Shown: positions 49,765 to 61,728 of the stretch, one piece after another
Position numbering within the stretch: position 1 is the stretch's first letter
How the letters are laid out: every line of letters begins with the position of its first letter
Assembly: GCF_022539665.2 (NCBI RefSeq)
Contig: NC_081333.1
Coordinates: 8,616,971-8,680,970, forward strand
Reading direction: 5' to 3'
Source of the DNA: Daphnia carinata
Lineage: Eukaryota > Arthropoda > Branchiopoda > Diplostraca > Daphniidae
DNA length: 64,000 bases
Position numbers and translations under genes: made by a program
The notes under the pieces: generated by a model
Database searches by the model: none
Seen by the model: the letters and a program-made list of their open reading frames with translations, nothing else
What the model was told of the DNA's origin: nothing

Positions 49765-52700
49765 ATGGAAGAAATCACTACCAGAGAGCAGTCTAGTGAT
49801 TCAATTGCCACCAGTGACGAATTTGAAGATCTAGGACATAAAAATGCATGCGAGGTTAAATTAAACCACGAAACACCAGTTACCGGAGTTGTAGGAAGTG
49901 AAGGTATGCTTAAAACATCTCCTGAAATGGAAATTAGCAATAATGGGAGTTTGGCTGAACTGAAAGACACACTTGATGAAGTACTCAACGAAGAAACAGA
50001 AACCACTGGTATTAAGAATTAAATTGTGGTCTAAATGTTCCTGTAATCAAGCATGCTTTTGTTTTATTTCCATTGAAACCAGCGCAAATTGATGAGAGTG
50101 CTCAGAATTATACTCTGTTCAACAGGATTGCTTACTTAGGGGCGGCAACTGTAAGATGACATGTTCATACTTATCTAAAGTCCTTGAGCTTTACATGCTT
50201 TTTTGTTTATCGGTTCAAAAGGTAAATGCCCCAAGGAGTGAGAATGAAATAGCAAGAAACATGGCCATAATGAGGCAATCAAGTGGCCAACCAATTCCAA
50301 TTGCTCTTTCAATTCCCAATAACTGCGATGGATCTGTTGTGTGAGTTTCTGTTATTATGGCCTATTCATAGTTGGTCATTTTTCATCTCTTACTTTATCT
50401 TACAGGCTTTATGAGGCTGAAAGTAACACTGAAATGGCACGCCATCCAATACATCGCATTATTTTTCTTGCCCTTGGTCCTGCTGGAACGTTAGATTCCA
50501 ACTGTTTTGCGTTCACCTGTCCAAGGGGAGACTCTGAAGAGACAGCCATATTCCAGTGCCACGTATTTCGTTGCGAAATTACCGAAGCGATTCCCAAAGT
50601 CATGTGCAGTTTTAAGCACGCCTTCCGTAAGCCGGAACCCTCTGCCTCTGCATCAACAGAATCTTCGACCGCAGTCTCGCCCACAGAGATGAATAATCAT
50701 CGTTTGACCTTTGAATTGACCTTAGAAATTAAAGAAGAAGATACCAAAGGAAATTACAGTCCCGTTCCCAAGGACCGCAACTTCTTTAAAATTCGCGCTG
50801 GCATCGAAAAAAAGATTGTCATAACTGTTTTGCAAATCAATGACAGTCTAGAATTGCCCATCGAACGTTGTTTTGGATTATTAGTAAGTCCGGGACGGCA
50901 TGTCAAACATAGTGATATGCACCTGCTAGAAATGGTATCTATGGGAACTTCCAACACTCCCAGCAATACTCAGGACGCACGCAAGTCGGCTTATGTAATC
51001 TCCGGTCATTGGGATCCGAATGAGCCCGTCTTTGGGCTTCTCAATCGTGAAAGTTCCAAGGAAATAAATTCCGTGTATATGACAATTGCCGTGGACCTCG
51101 TGATTAGGGTAATGACGTTTTTATTAGTTCAAGTGTCTCAACGTTATAATTTTCTATTGATTTGATATTTTGATCATAGGGTATCAGTGAGCCGGTACGT
51201 TTCGTTATTGAAACACGTGTAAAGGTGTTTGGACACAACGAACGCTTTTGGTACTACAGTCAAAAGCATATGACTTTACAATTCGCCGTACATGTTGCCG
51301 AAATTCGTGACCTACCTCCGAATGCGTCCAGCTACGACCCCATATATAGAGTAGTAGAAATTTGCAACGAAGGCGAGATAGAGCGACCGAGTAAAGGGCT
51401 GGTACGTAAACAACAGACGTGATGTCAGTTTTCTATTCGTTTTATTGCTTACATCATTCAACAGGGAATGGGTATGGCACTCTCATTGAACTTAAGCTCG
51501 ACATTGAGCACGTTAACTAGCAGTACTTTTGGCTCTCTTAACTCTCCCACACCGGTTGTGAATGATACCCTGAAGGAAGATGAACTTTCATCTGATAATG
51601 ACGAACCCCTATTAAGTGGATCAGGTAGTGCATACGCGGCGATGTGTGATATACTCGTGTAGTTTCCTATATTGTCACATTCCTAAATGCAGGCGAGGTC
51701 TCGAAGGATTGCAGCGAAGTGGAATTAGCTTCGTGGGCAGAAGTGTTGCATTTGTGGGGAACTCAGCCAGGCGATAACCGGCCCAAGCAGTTAAAGCATT
51801 TAGTTAGACGTGGAATACCTGAAGCATTGCGAGGTGAAGTCTGGCTCCGGTTGGCTGATTGTTCGTCTGATACCAGCGTCATGGATGCTTACCGCGTACT
51901 AATCACGAAAGAATGCAGTGCTGATCCCGTCATTATGCGGGATATCCATCGTACTTTCCCAGCGCATGACTTTTTTAAGGATTCTGGTGGTCTCGGCCAG
52001 GAAGCGTTGGCTAAAATATCTCGCGCGTACGCAGTTTACGACCAAGAAGTCGGCTATTGTCAAGTAATTCAGCTTAAAAAATTTCCGATTTTTCCTTGCA
52101 CTAACCTCTTTTCGCTATTTACAGGGTTTGAGTTTCTTGGCTGCATCTCTGCTACTACACATGCCAGGTATTTAAACTTCAAATGTATATTTGTTTTTTT
52201 GTTTTAAGTATAACCGCTGTATTACCACTACAGAGGAGCAGGCCTTCAGCGTGATGGTCAGAGTCATGTTTCACTATGGACTGCGTGATCTCTTCAAGGT
52301 AGGCCAGCTGACTTCCGTCACGTCGTCACATTATGCGAATCCCATTTCTTTATGCGATTGTTTTCAAAATGTCCCGTATTGAAGTGGAATGCAGAAGTAA
52401 GAACATAGAAAGCCCATGAAAGGTAGCCAATGAGTGTCGTCTCGATCTTGACACGATTTATTGTTGCCTGGTGTTCATCAGTATCGACAGCCTATTTACA
52501 ATGTGGCGCCTGCTAGGCCTAACCCCATACCGCCGCCTGAATGTTTTACGATGACGGCATAGCTTCAGTCTAGCCTACTCCCATAGCAATAAAGCTTTCT
52601 TGTTTTTCTCAGCGTCAGAAAAGCAACAGCAGGGCTGTTGTCTGAGTTGGTCTTATCGGTAGCGAGGAAATGATTGATTGTATTTTCGTTCGTTTCAGGA

Positions 52701-54329
52701 CGGCTTTGAGACACTACATCTTCGTTTGTATCAACTTGACCGCCTTATTGAAGAATATCTGCCCGATTTGTGGAATCATCTGGTGGAAAACTGTATCGAG
52801 AATCACATGTATGCATCGCAGTGGTTCCTTACCCTCTTCACCGCCAAATTCCCGCTTTTTCTCGTCTTTCACATTCTAGACGTCTTCCTCTACCAAGGCA
52901 TGGATACCATATTTCAAGTAAGTTTTGAATGCCTATATTTGTAGTAGGAAAAGAAAAACTGTTCTTCCGCTTTGTTTATAAACATTGAAGACATGCCACC
53001 GTGACTGTTTGTCAGCACGTTTCGGCAGTTTGGTGTGAATGAATCGACGGGTGAAAGAATGAATGATCTTTTTTTTTATTAGGTTGCCCTCGGTTTGTTG
53101 TCCATGGCTAAAAAGGATCTCCTTTCACTTAACTTCGAAGGCATATTAAAGTACTTTCGCGTCCAATTGCCCAAGCGGTATCGCAACGAAGTGGCGGCGC
53201 GGCAGCTGATGAAATTGACGTCATCGTTCAAGCTGAGAAAACTGAAGAAATACGAGAAAGATTTCATGGCCATCAAGGTACATTAGTTAGAATGGAAGCT
53301 TTGTGAAGTAGGGTAGATAAAGCTGTTGTTTACGGGCTGTCGCTATTTGTAGGAACAAGAGCAGGCTCGAGAAGACCCGGTCGTACGTCTTGAACGTGAA
53401 AACAAGCATTTGCATGAGGCAAATTTGAGGCTTGAACGTGAGAGTGATGATTTGGCTCAGGAATTGATCACAAGCAAAATCGGGCTACGTTCGGAGCTGG
53501 ACGCAGCTGAGGAGAAGGCCGACAATTACTTTAAAGAACTGCAAACTTTGAGACGTCTTCACAAAGAAGTGGAAGAGGATCGTAATCACATTCAAAATGA
53601 AGCTGTGAAGGTTGTCAAACACTCCGTAGTATCGAGAAGTTGCCCTTGTGATTACATTTACTTGTACCAAAATCAGGTGAAGGAGATGTTGCAGCGAGAA
53701 GTGCAACGAGCTGAAGAAGAAAGTCGACGAAGTCAGTCTATTATTGCCGACTACAAGCAGATCTGTTCCAAACTTACGCGGCGACTAGAAAGCGAGCAAT
53801 CTCGGGCAAAAGAAGTGTTTGAGAGACTGCAAGCCACCCTCTCTGATAGCCCCAACTATTCCAGTCTTTTAGATGACGTGGTTAGCCTCATCAGGTCGGA
53901 ACAATCCAGCCCAGATCTGCAAGAAACAGGAAACCTAGTCTGTGAATCGAAACCTCATTCCCCCGCATCTGCCCAGTCGCAGTTTGAAAATCAGGTGAAA
54001 GCATTTAGATCATTGTATTATTTTTGTATGTGTATAACATTGGTATGTTGCAAAAGGTTCGGCTACTCGAATTAGAATTGGCTCAAACGAAATTGGCGTT
54101 GGTTGAAGCTGAGTGCCGCAATCAAGATCTTACCCACCAGTTGTCAACCATTTCGTTGGAGATGCAGTCTCAATCACGTAACAGTTGGCTACAGAAAACC
54201 CTCTCTTCGATTAAGGAAGCTACAGCTAAGAAGGACGGCCTTCCGGTCACCCCTAGCACGACATCTTCATCAGGTTCCCCTGCAGCCAATCCAACAGGTC
54301 GGAAGGATTCGTTGAGCTCTGATAAGTAA
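49765..54329 (+). CDS. RabGAP1: RABGAP1-type Rab GTPase-activating protein
   Basis: Switches off Rab GTPases on endosomal and Golgi membranes by speeding GTP hydrolysis. Exons: 49765-50008, 50083-50150, 50222-50340, 50406-51108, 51180-51401, 51465-51624, 51693-52063, 52125-52167, 52234-52298, 52699-52917, 53083-53277, 53353-53610, 53677-53994, 54057-54329; 3258 bases, 1085 residues, very near human RABGAP1. Order: acidic N-terminus; PTB domain (about 90-270, with CHVFRCEITEAIPKVMCSF); kinesin-like middle domain (about 280-470, GISEPVRFVIETRVKVF); the conserved acidic NDEPLLSGSG; TBC domain (about 540-750) with RGIPEALRGEVW, the Arg-finger motif IMRDIHR (Arg about 592) and the Gln-finger GYCQG (Gln about 629), both intact; long C-terminal coiled coil ending SWLQKTLSSIKEAT. 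The 66-base intron between exons 12 and 13 has no in-frame stop and could be retained. Confidence 0.93.
52299..52698 (+). other. Oversized intron 9 of RABGAP1
   Basis: 400 bases, against 60-165 for the other introns of this gene. Its middle (about 52380-52660) differs in composition, with more GC, and may be an inserted element; I found no terminal repeats or coding remnants to name it. Confidence 0.45.
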
Positions 54330-54902
54330 TAGTAATAATAACTCTAATAACAACACCATTCCACCGTAAGAGATTACGAACTATCGTATCTATATGAAAT
54401 GGTTCAAGTGCTATAGTTATTCCTTTTTTTTTTTTCGTTATTTTTTTTTTCCCGTTGTCCTTATAAATTCATATCCATCGATACAATTACGTATCGCGTG
54501 CCATTCACAATCCGCTTTGAAAATTTAGATTTGGGTAAAATAAATGAGCACGTAGCATTTGCGATATCGTTGCTTGTTTTTCTGTGACTCTTAACCAAAT
54601 TTTTTTTGTCTGTATTGAATATGTTTCTTTGTTCGAGGTATGCCGCGTACAGTTAAACAAGAGACATGAGGTGATTACACACACACATCAATTATATTAT
54701 TATTATTGTATGTACGCTAAAGGAACAAAGAAAAAACGAGTTTGTTGACGCACACATTTAGTGAGTTAAACGAAAATTCAAAAAAAAAAAAATGGAGAAA
54801 ACGAGTGCGAAATGACAATTAAATAGCGAAAAGAAAAACGTGAAATTTTTTTGCCGGATCTGGCATTTTCCTGTTAAACATCCGTTTAGCTTCCAAGCCT
54901 TT
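54330..54902. other. Convergent 3' region between RABGAP1 and the peptide gene
   Basis: About 570 bases between two stop codons on opposite strands, so the two transcripts converge here. It contains T and TTA-type runs and the RABGAP1 poly(A) signal. No AATAAA or ATTAAA was found on the minus strand for the peptide gene. Confidence 0.5.
54539..54544 (+). terminator. RABGAP1 poly(A) signal
   Basis: AATAAA, 210 bases after the RABGAP1 stop codon. Confidence 0.6.
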
Positions 54903-56544
54903 TCAGCCCCATCGGAGGGGCTGACCCGGCGGGCGCAATGACCTTTGGATAGCGCGAGAAGACAAACTCATCTCGTTCGACATGCCCGGCAGAGACATCA
55001 TTTCTTCTTTGGGTTCGTTCGATGCCATTGCAATCTTCTTTTGTTGTCTCGGCATCAGTGGATCGAAATTTGTCGAAGCCAATGGAAGCGAATGGTGAAG
55101 ATGATTCCGTCTAAGTTGCTCTAAAGTCTTCCAGCGCGTAAACAAGGATAGAGTTCGCTTGGGTACTTTAAAAGTGTCCACCGTCATCCCCATTTGATCC
55201 TACATTTGAGAAAAAGGTAAAACATGTTTTTATAATTGATTTAATTTACCTTCGTTTAACATTTGATTTAATTTTAACATTTTTGTTGCTTTTCATATCG
55301 GAGCTGGCCAGTGTCGTCTTTCGCATTTGAATCCCTTCACCACGGATGGCGGATGGAGACTACAGCATCGATCCTACGAGCGCCATTTCACTACGGTAGC
55401 TTTACGCCTCATCAACCACACGTTTCTCAAAAGTTAAAGTTAAGTGAATTTTCTTTATTTCCTTGTGGCTTAATCATAGAAAGATTGCCCGCTCAGAACA
55501 TGGTCTGTGGATAGCAAGTAATTTGATCAGGGTAGGCCTATAAATGGATTGTACACCTCAGTGAGCATGACCTGCGTAACCAAAGAAAATGCTGATGTAC
55601 AACGCCAGACGGAAACGAGCGGACGTTATAGAGCTCTTGGGTCCCCTCGCACTATCCTTTGCGCGTTGGCGTTTGACTGATGCATTCTCTCATCCGTCAC
55701 GGTGGGCGTCTGTAGTGTCTTTGTGGTAGATTCGTCACTCTTTGTCTATTCAGCCAAAGATTTATTTGTCCCAATGGTCAAGTCAGACTGACAATCCATA
55801 TTCGTTTTCTATCCACAAAAAAGGATAAAAGGAATGTCGAATGTCCACGGCCTTAATATGACTATCAGGGTATCGCATATGGCGGGTAGCCTCGGCCGTC
55901 TTTCTATTACACTCTTGCTGACATACCCAAACGGATGCCAACTGATATGACGCACCATTCTAGAGGGACCTGAGGTTTTGTGTTTCCGTCTCCTTCCCTC
56001 TGTCTTTAGGGGTGTCGCCTATCCTATTTTCTTTTTCGGCCCTGATGAGTCTCTTTTTCTGACCAGTTGGTTTTTTGTTTCCAAACCAAACCTAAGTTAT
56101 GGGACGGGGCAAAAAATAAAAATTAGAACTGCGCACCCAGATGCCGCTAAAAGTATACGGTCCTTTAGCTGATCTGGGCTTCCGCACGGTACAGATTTGT
56201 GACGAAACATGTCACCGCAACAGCTGTGCAGGCGTTCCGATTACTATTTACCCAACTCTACGATTTGTCGTCACCGTTAGAATCCGATATTCAGAGCCAA
56301 TTCGACTCCGCCAGTAAAGAAACTCATGCGCTCCATTTTCCCCTCACAATGTCAGTTTTTTTTTTACCTGTATAGACTGGACTGGGCTGAAGTCATCAGG
56401 GTTGAGGGGCACCAACTGGTTGGGACGCAGGTTCCATGGGTCATCGGGCAGCTGGCCGTGTAATCGTGATGCTATTGTGACGCCGGCCAGAAGGGTCACC
56501 AAGACGAGTAACGGATGGTAGGACGTCCAGTTGCGGATCTGCAT
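54903..56544 (-). CDS. Putative neuropeptide precursor ending in -PLRWamide
   Basis: Two minus-strand exons, 56368-56544 and 54903-55199, give 157 residues; the junction CAG|GTAAAA ... TGTAG|GAT is phase 0. The ATG at 56544 opens a signal peptide with hydrophobic core PLLVLVTLLAGVTIA. The rest is hydrophilic and has no cysteine. It has KR (VPKR), RR (LRRN) and KK (RQQKK) sites as expected for prohormone convertases. The protein ends SSRAIQR-SLRPPGQPLRW-Gly-stop: a C-terminal Gly is the standard donor for amidation, so one peptide ending GQPLRW-amide, released after single Arg or SSR, is predicted. The layout matches arthropod neuropeptide precursors. I do not recognise the family with certainty; insect hanSolin-type peptides are one group to compare, from loose memory only. 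A small secreted non-peptide protein is the alternative. Confidence 0.6.
55200..56367 (-). other. Intron of the peptide precursor gene
   Basis: A 1168 bp minus-strand intron separating the signal-peptide exon from the peptide-bearing exon. The donor GTAAAAAAAA and the acceptor ending AAATGTAG are acceptable. No coding exon is recognised inside on either strand. Confidence 0.55.
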
Positions 56545-59500
56545 AGTGCTGTTTCTGCTTGCGGTTGTCAAAGGAGAGAAACGAAAAGGGCAAGGTGATA
56601 GATGTCATTGTATAGATGGAGAAGGGATGGACTCCCTTCACGTCCGGCACACCTGTCGTGAGTTACGACTCCCACCGTTTGTCCTGGAAGTTAATCTATC
56701 ATCTTCACAACATTATTGGGCAGACAAGGGCGGTTGTCTTCATCAGACAAAAGGGAAGATAGGAATCGTGCAATAGGACGGGTATACGTAATCACATTTC
56801 AGCTTAAAATGGGATTACGTAGAGAAGAATTGAAAAAGCAAAACTCCCCGAGGAAATCTCCTAACCTAAGCCAGAAGTAATCGAAGAGAAGTAACTGAAG
56901 GGAAAGGAAAGAACCTGAAATTTAATTGATAATGGATCATTCTTAATTCACGTTTATTGATTGGCGCTGACCATTACTCTTTTCAATTTGATTGACTTTA
57001 AAATGTTAGTAGGGAGCTTTCTTTTTTGTTTTACTTGTCTTCATTTCTTAGAAGGGCATTGATCTTAACAAAAAGCTCTTTGAAGTTGAATACGTTGATG
57101 AATTTTATATTTTCCTTGTCTTCCTTTAAAAGGATACGTTAGACACTAACCCAGAAGGGCTCGCGTGATAACCTTTGAAATCGATTTATTTAAAAGATTA
57201 CTTCAATTTCTAGGGGACAGATAATAAAAAGTAACACTATCAATCAAAAAGGTTTGGACATTTCCGTTTGAAACGCACGTAGGCCTTATTTATTTTTAGC
57301 GTCAACTCCGGCCTACATTTTAATTCTGTCCTACAGAGTATATTGGTGGCTGCCGCTACATATTCTATGTTGTCCGATCCCGTGCGCCATCGCCTCCAAA
57401 CTGACTGTAGGGCGTGATGGATCACATAGTCCGATGTATTTCTACAACAACAACCCTAACTTTACGAATTTCTACCCTATTAACCAGCCCTTCTCGTGGT
57501 CAGTGATCCCAATGTCATCGTCTATCGAATCGCCAAGGTGAATTTAACACGAAAATTCATTTAATGCTTGAAAGGGAAGAGCAATTTTTTTTAAACAAAG
57601 GGGAGACCCATATAAGTCAGGTAAACAGTGGGCTGTGTGAACAGCTAATGCAATTCTATTTGCCGGGAAGTCACTGAGCGTTTTAAATTTCCCACACGCC
57701 TGAATAGTCAACATACATAGTGAATTTTCATGCAAACATACCTTGAAATAATTTTGCTTGTCGGGCGATATTCAGAACTGCGGTATCTCTGGGATTGCGT
57801 GATATTATGAGGAAAATCAACACCCGCTGCACATTGCACCGTTGTGCAAATTAGAGACGCTAAAAGATGAGATCACACTTGCAAATTTCTTTTTTACGGG
57901 ACGGCGCTCTGTTGCGAAGGAACAAAAATCGCGAGGCTTCTTATCTATACTGGTGTCACCTGTTGTTGTCTGGATGCCGCGCTGAACGAGATTGAGCTCA
58001 ACAGCGTGTCTAACTGCAACCTTTAAAGCTACTAGCCGCTTTCTCTCTGCCCACTCGCTTTTTCTTTTCTCCTTTAAGCCTTGACGCTCCTCCTCGCTTG
58101 CCGTCCGCCCATGTTCACGTCCCGACCCCAGCAATAGCTACCCCCCCCCCCCACACACACACCAAAAGATATTCTGCGGGATGCCTTTTTTCGATATTAA
58201 AGCATTATGGTGCATTTCTAAAACAGAAACCCTTATATTACGAACGAGGTCGTGAACTTGAAATTTAGTGCCACTAAATTCTTTTAACTTTTCGACTAAC
58301 GCCAATGCATGTAACCCTATAGGATGGTATAGAATGTTACATATTTTATTCACTAGAATTTCTCAGAAGAATGGGCCAGAAAGTCTAAACCGTTAACAAC
58401 GGCATGTTTTTCCATTTTTTGCTCATTAACACCAACTTGCAAGTCACGCAGAGTAAAACTGTGATGTCTCCAAAGAAACCTTGAATATCAGATTCCGTTG
58501 ACTTGGAATTGTTTTGAACGAGATTTGTGTTTTTGTTGGCGAAAGATTCTTTTTTCCGATATCAACAAATGTCATCCGGGGAATGTGACGTCACGTAAGC
58601 ATACCCTAGTAGACAGGCTTTCCGCATCGTACGTATCGTCTATACACAACCGCCTATCAAATATCACGGAGGGTTAATTAGGCTTAGGTTATTAGGGAGG
58701 TTTGAGTGATTAACAGACCTTATCCAATATACCGTGCAAACGATGCTCGGTGTAACCTAGATCACAATTATCATTTACGATTTCTAATTTAAAACATTGG
58801 ATGAATCTGACAAAAGAATCGAGGAACCTTTATGTTGATAATTAACTGTATTATTATTTGCTTGTTTGTTACCACGCGTCAATGGTAAGCATGATTGGTG
58901 ATGCCTCTGGAAACTCGATTACGCAACGGGCTTGTCGGCCTCCTGGAGGATTCTCTTGTTGTCATGATGCTGTTCTTGTTTATGTATTTTCGCAGTGGCT
59001 TCTAGTCACACCGCACCTGAATCATGTATTAGAATGGGATCTATAGTTTGTTACAAATATCGGGCAACGGCTGCTTTCTTTTGGCTTTCTAGAAAATTGA
59101 AAGCGAATCAATCAAAAGCTAAGCCATGAGAAAAAGGGCAACCTTTTCATTCAGAATGTATTATAAGTCACCTCAGCGGAAAGGGAATGTTTCATTAACG
59201 ATTTTCTTATACTTGCAAATATTGTCGTTTCAATCTAGCCCCGCAGCAGAGATCATCTACGTTCACATAAGCACGGTGTCGTGGAATCTCAGAAGCCATC
59301 CGAGGTTTGTTTTGCTAAGGAGAGGCGAAAATTTAGTGTTTGTTATTCCACAAAGGATTAATGGATTTGATTTTAAATCTAGAAAATCCTAATTTAGAAA
59401 AATAAGACGTTTTTTTTTTCACTGCGTAGGTTGATATCTCAGACATTTGGCTTTAATCAAGCCATACCACAACGCTATGCAATCATTCCCAATAATCAAG

Positions 59501-61200
59501 ACTGTTCTGGCGTCTTACCCGAGGTCCAAACATATAATGATCACCTGATTGATTATGAGTTACCCTTACTTGATTTTTTTCCCCTACCGTCGACGTGCGT
59601 GATTACATACAGCAGTAGCTTCAGTGACAGCCAGACTTGTTTATTTCCAGTCAAAAGATTGACCGTGCGTGGTTATTCTTGCAGAGACCTGTTCATCTCC
59701 TAATCGATTGGGTGATGTTGCACACTTGGAATGCACTCCATTCTGGTTGTTTCAGTCCAAAATACTACATACCAACTTCGAATCTCTTGAACCTTATTAC
59801 GCACGTACGTCATGGGGGCCCGAGTGGGGCGAGATCTTCATTAGTTACTCATTTCCTCCATTTCCGTCTCCCTTGGACCAGATTGAATTTGTACCGACCA
59901 ATCGGCAGCCTCTGGCCTTTCGATCTTATTTGCTTTTGGTGTTGTACCGCATTTACACACGGCAACATGTCGTGCAGAAAGACGTCAATTTGGTCTAGCC
60001 GTCTGTTCGTTTTGTTACCTCTCCCCCCCCCCCTTATTCGCTTTCTGTTTCTATTGCTAAGAAGGATTGTAAAACTGAATTTCATCCCAAAGAGCTAGGG
60101 TTTCTGCAACCAAATAAATAATGGTACCTAAATCTGATAATCCTTCCCGACCTTTTCACGGTTCACAATGCCCCGATCGTCATAGTGAGTGACAAATACT
60201 GAATTACAGACCAGAAATTGTGCTGGTGGTTGTTTTTATGTTCTCGTGATGGCTACTTCGCGTTCACAATTCAATTAAGGGAGATCGACGTTGCGAAACA
60301 AACGCACGTATAGAAAATAGGATATGTAGGCATTATTATTTAATCAGATCAAAAGCTTTAGTGAAAAAAGAAAACTATTTAGTTCCTTCGTGTATAGCCT
60401 AGTGAAATACTAACAATACGGTGTTTTAAAAATAAGCCTTTTTCTTGTTTCTCCCTTTTCAATTAAATTGTATTTGCGCCAGGATATTTAAGCATCGTTT
60501 GGGCTTTCGGTCTTCTTACCAAGAACGAATGCCTAAACGCGTTTATGGAATGCGTAGGAAAGCTTTTTATCATCATGATTAGTCATCCGTAGAATAATGT
60601 TTACGAAATGTAGAAACTTTCATATTGAAATGGGAAAAATGAACAACCAAGGTTAGGTTGGTTTGTTTGTTTATTGCCTTACTATTTTGTTAGTATATGT
60701 TTATTTTTTTATTGTGTAAATGTCATTTCTACTGCTGCCTGGACTTGGAAATCTTTCAGTCGCCACAGTGTTTTCGTCTCATTTTTCAAAAGCTAGCGTG
60801 GTGGGGTTGAAAAACTTCTATGGACATCTAGGCACTGTGATTGGCACTAGCATTAAAATATTAATATTTGGAGTACTATAGCTGAAAAGCTTCTGTTGTT
60901 GCACGAGAATTGGTTATTTTGTTATCCATCGAAATAGGGGATTCGTATTTAACCGCCATTATTTTGAAAGGATAACGACATCAAAACACACACGCGCGCC
61001 ACCTGGGATGTTTACATTGTACTATGGTGGCGAAACGCTGAGAGACGGCGGTGAGCTTGAAAAAAGGAAACAAAAAACATAAAACAAAATAAAAAATGAA
61101 TTAGTGACAATCTAATAACAATATATTAGTAAAAAAAAATTGTCAGTAATGGTGTAATACTTTTTCTATATAAAAAAAAGAAAAGCATCCCAATTGGTTC
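56545..61200. other. Non-coding region upstream of the peptide gene
   Basis: Nearly 5 kb without a supportable gene. The part just above 56545 should hold the promoter and 5' UTR of the minus-strand peptide gene. The longer frames (57817-58134 minus; 59637-60098 plus, in two overlapping frames) have no recognisable domain and no convincing splice context. A perfect CRE lies at 58586-58593 and a C-rich then CA patch at 58141-58160. Confidence 0.4.
58586..58593. promoter_or_regulatory. Palindromic CRE (TGACGTCA)
   Basis: Exact CREB/ATF core, 2 kb upstream of the minus-strand peptide gene and 3.5 kb upstream of E2F. CREs are frequent in neuropeptide gene control regions, but the distance makes an assignment speculative. 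Confidence 0.3.
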
Positions 61201-61205
61201 AAATG

Positions 61206-61213
61206 TGACGTCA
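61206..61213. promoter_or_regulatory. Palindromic CRE in the E2F promoter
   Basis: Exact TGACGTCA, 20 bases upstream of the TTTGGCGCC E2F-like site. CREB/ATF and E2F sites are found together in several cell-cycle promoters. Confidence 0.45.
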
Positions 61214-61232
61214 CAAAGGCGGGAGAATTCAG

Positions 61233-61241
61233 TTTGGCGCC
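61233..61241 (+). promoter_or_regulatory. E2F site TTTGGCGCC
   Basis: Exact match to the E2F/DP consensus TTTSSCGC, about 840 bases upstream of the E2F start codon. A related GGCGGGA lies 9 bases upstream (61218-61224). Confidence 0.55.
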
Positions 61242-61384
61242 TTTCGGTTTTAATTGATAAGAAGTCAATTCTTCAAATCAGACCCCACTGTTTTTGACAT
61301 TGAGTGTCAGTCCTAGACGAACAATTTTTATGGTTATACTTTTCTGGTCTCTGATATGATACTCGTTGATAATCATTGTAAAAC

Positions 61385-61398
61385 TTTTCCCGCCAAAA
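61385..61398. promoter_or_regulatory. E2F site TTTTCCCGCCAAAA
   Basis: Near-palindromic E2F/DP site: TTTCCCGCC fits the consensus TTTSSCGCS on one strand and the flank TTTTGGCGGGAAAA fits on the other. It is the best of the cluster. Confidence 0.65.
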
Positions 61399-61716
61399 GG
61401 TGACACAGGCAAACATTTTCAAACCTGCCTTCAGGCTAAGGCAGCTGATTCCCCCAACTCTAGTGGCGCCTCCATCACCGACAGTATACACAAACGGGCT
61501 GCTTTGGAGAGGGGAGAAAAGAATTCCACTCCCTCGATCCCTACTCTCTTGCTACCCCTCCTGGGTTTTATTCGCTTTTTTTTATCAACTATTGAACAAT
61601 TGTTAATTTTATTCGCAGTTTTGTCAATCAGTATTGATTCTTAAAGTATTTTAAAATAGACTTTAAAACATCGTCCTAAAAAACCGCCTCTGGTTCGTCG
61701 GGCCAGAGAAATTCCG

Positions 61717-61728
61717 TTTTGGCGAAAA
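61717..61728. promoter_or_regulatory. E2F-like site TTTTGGCGAAAA
   Basis: Carries TTTGGCG with one mismatch to TTTSSCGC and symmetrical A/T flanks, 350 bases upstream of the E2F start codon. Weaker than the other two sites. Confidence 0.4.

Noticed and set aside
56531-56776. Plus-strand frame beginning MRICIVLFLLAVVKG, which resembles a small secreted cysteine-containing protein
   Set aside because: It lies across and antisense to the start of the peptide precursor exon, so the hydrophobic start may be a by-product. No splice partner or family was recognised, and the minus-strand model has better support.
57817-58134. Minus-strand frame of 105 residues rich in Lys, Arg and Glu
   Set aside because: Charged composition alone is not evidence. 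There is no family match, and no splice or promoter context was found.
59637-60098. Two overlapping plus-strand frames of 109 and 153 residues
   Set aside because: They share the same DNA in different frames, show no domain, and include T and C runs read as codons. They look like chance open frames.
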